Shown: piece after piece, positions 7,290 through 7,652 of the stretch
Layout of the letters: every line of letters starts with the position of its first letter
Numbering within the stretch: the first letter of the stretch is position 1
Position numbers and translations under genes: made by a program
Assembly: GCA_947168325.1 (NCBI GenBank)
Contig: CAMVLN010000073.1
Coordinates: 1 to 7,652 of the forward strand
DNA from: an uncultured Elusimicrobia bacterium
Lineage (GTDB): Bacteria; Elusimicrobiota; Endomicrobiia; Endomicrobiales; Endomicrobiaceae
Length of the DNA: 7,652 nt
Reading direction: 5' to 3'
Notes under the pieces: generated by a model
Seen by the model: only the letters and a program-made list of their open reading frames with translations
The model's database searches: none
Told to the model about the DNA's origin: nothing

Positions 7290-7312
7290 AAAATTTTACT
7301 TTTATTTGCAAA

Positions 7313-7652
7313 ATGTTTGTTAAAGTCAAAAAAGATATGATTGTTTTTGATAAGATAAAAAAGAACGGATGAAGGAAAAGAAAAACAAACAACAGATAGC
7401 ATTAAAAAGGAAAGAAATATTAGAAAAAGCTGAAAAATTAAAGACAAAAGGAAAAAAGATAAGGGAATGAAAGAATTTTTCAATGTAAAAGAAAAATATT
7501 ACGAAGATGGAAAAAAGCATATGGTGAATTAGGGTTAATAGGTCTTAGCCATAAAGTACAAAAGCAAATAGATTAGTTAGAAGAAGAATATTAATATATG
7601 GTATGTTAAGACTAATAGAACAAATAAGAAAAGAAAATTTATTTTATGGTAA
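7313..7652 (+). pseudogene. Frame-broken lysine-rich coding region, runs off the window
   Basis: The purine-rich plus strand reads as protein only if four -1 shifts are allowed. The open segments are 7313-7363 (starting M-F-V-K-V-K-K-D), 7363-7458 (E-R-M-K-E-K-K-N), 7458-7517 (D-K-G-M-K-E-F-F), 7517-7564 (A-Y-G-E-L-G-L-I-G) and 7564 to the edge (A-N-R-L-V-R-R-R-I-L). Each old frame hits a stop shortly after its junction: TGA 7370, TGA 7468, TAG 7530 and TAG 7574. The joined product is about 114 residues, lysine-rich and probably helical in its first half. It ends with an R-R-x-I-L-I-x-G-x-L pattern, faintly like conjugal-transfer TraD/mobilisation proteins; this is a guess. Loss of one A from four A-tracts explains everything. 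No Shine-Dalgarno sequence precedes the ATG. Long minus-strand frames here are T-rich shadows. I do not recognise the family with confidence. Confidence 0.5.

Noticed and set aside
7283..7520. Two overlapping minus-strand frames encoding Phe/Leu/Ile-rich 'membrane' peptides
   Set aside because: They are shadows of the purine-rich plus strand. Composition alone explains the hydrophobicity, and the plus-strand segments look more like protein.
7511..7550. Confident call of programmed -1 frameshifting at the third AAAAAAG
   Set aside because: The downstream hairpin is weak and 15 bases away (5-9 is typical), and three other shifts are also needed, so decay is the safer explanation; kept only as a hypothesis.

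Overview
The window is a strongly AT-rich bacterial chromosome segment. Six intact genes all lie on the minus strand, with an unusual, apparently broken coding region on the plus strand at the right end. Read in the direction of transcription (right to left), the order is folD, a small DUF2493/SLOG-fold gene, a GalE-like NAD-dependent epimerase, dprA, topA, a xerC/xerD-type recombinase, and the first codons of one more gene cut by the left edge. The 5' noncoding stretches are almost pure A/T. Genes are mostly separated by 117-235 bp, except for epimerase-dprA (23 bp) and xer-next gene (1 bp). Long spacers, low GC, A8-A9 tracts inside genes and a frame-broken remnant suggest a low-GC lineage, perhaps host-associated with some genome decay. 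The sequence does not fix the taxon. Endomicrobia-like or Fusobacteria-like groups are guesses only.

Left part (1-4638): dprA, topA and xer form a classical DNA-processing cluster. The order dprA-topA-(trmFO)-xerC-hslV-hslU is known from Firmicutes and other phyla. Here trmFO is absent between topA and xer. DprA loads RecA on incoming single-stranded DNA, TopA removes negative supercoils, and the Xer recombinase resolves chromosome dimers. All three carry their catalytic or binding motifs.

Middle part (4662-6088): an extended-SDR sugar-nucleotide epimerase sits directly upstream of dprA and may be co-transcribed with it. Upstream of that is a 112-residue DUF2493 protein of the SLOG superfamily, to which DprA also belongs.

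Right part (6320-7652): folD (methylenetetrahydrofolate dehydrogenase/cyclohydrolase) is complete. It is divergent from a plus-strand reading frame that begins at about 7313 behind a plausible sigma-70 promoter. That frame is split into five overlapping open segments. Each step to the next segment is a -1 shift, and each can be placed at an A-tract ending in G (three AAAAAAG heptamers and one CAAAAG), all in the phase needed for slippage. Joined, they give about 114 lysine-rich residues running off the window. The ordinary reading is a decaying gene that lost single As. The alternative, rescue by polymerase or ribosome slippage, is the most interesting point here. No tRNA, rRNA, CRISPR array, IS end or convincing intrinsic terminator was seen.
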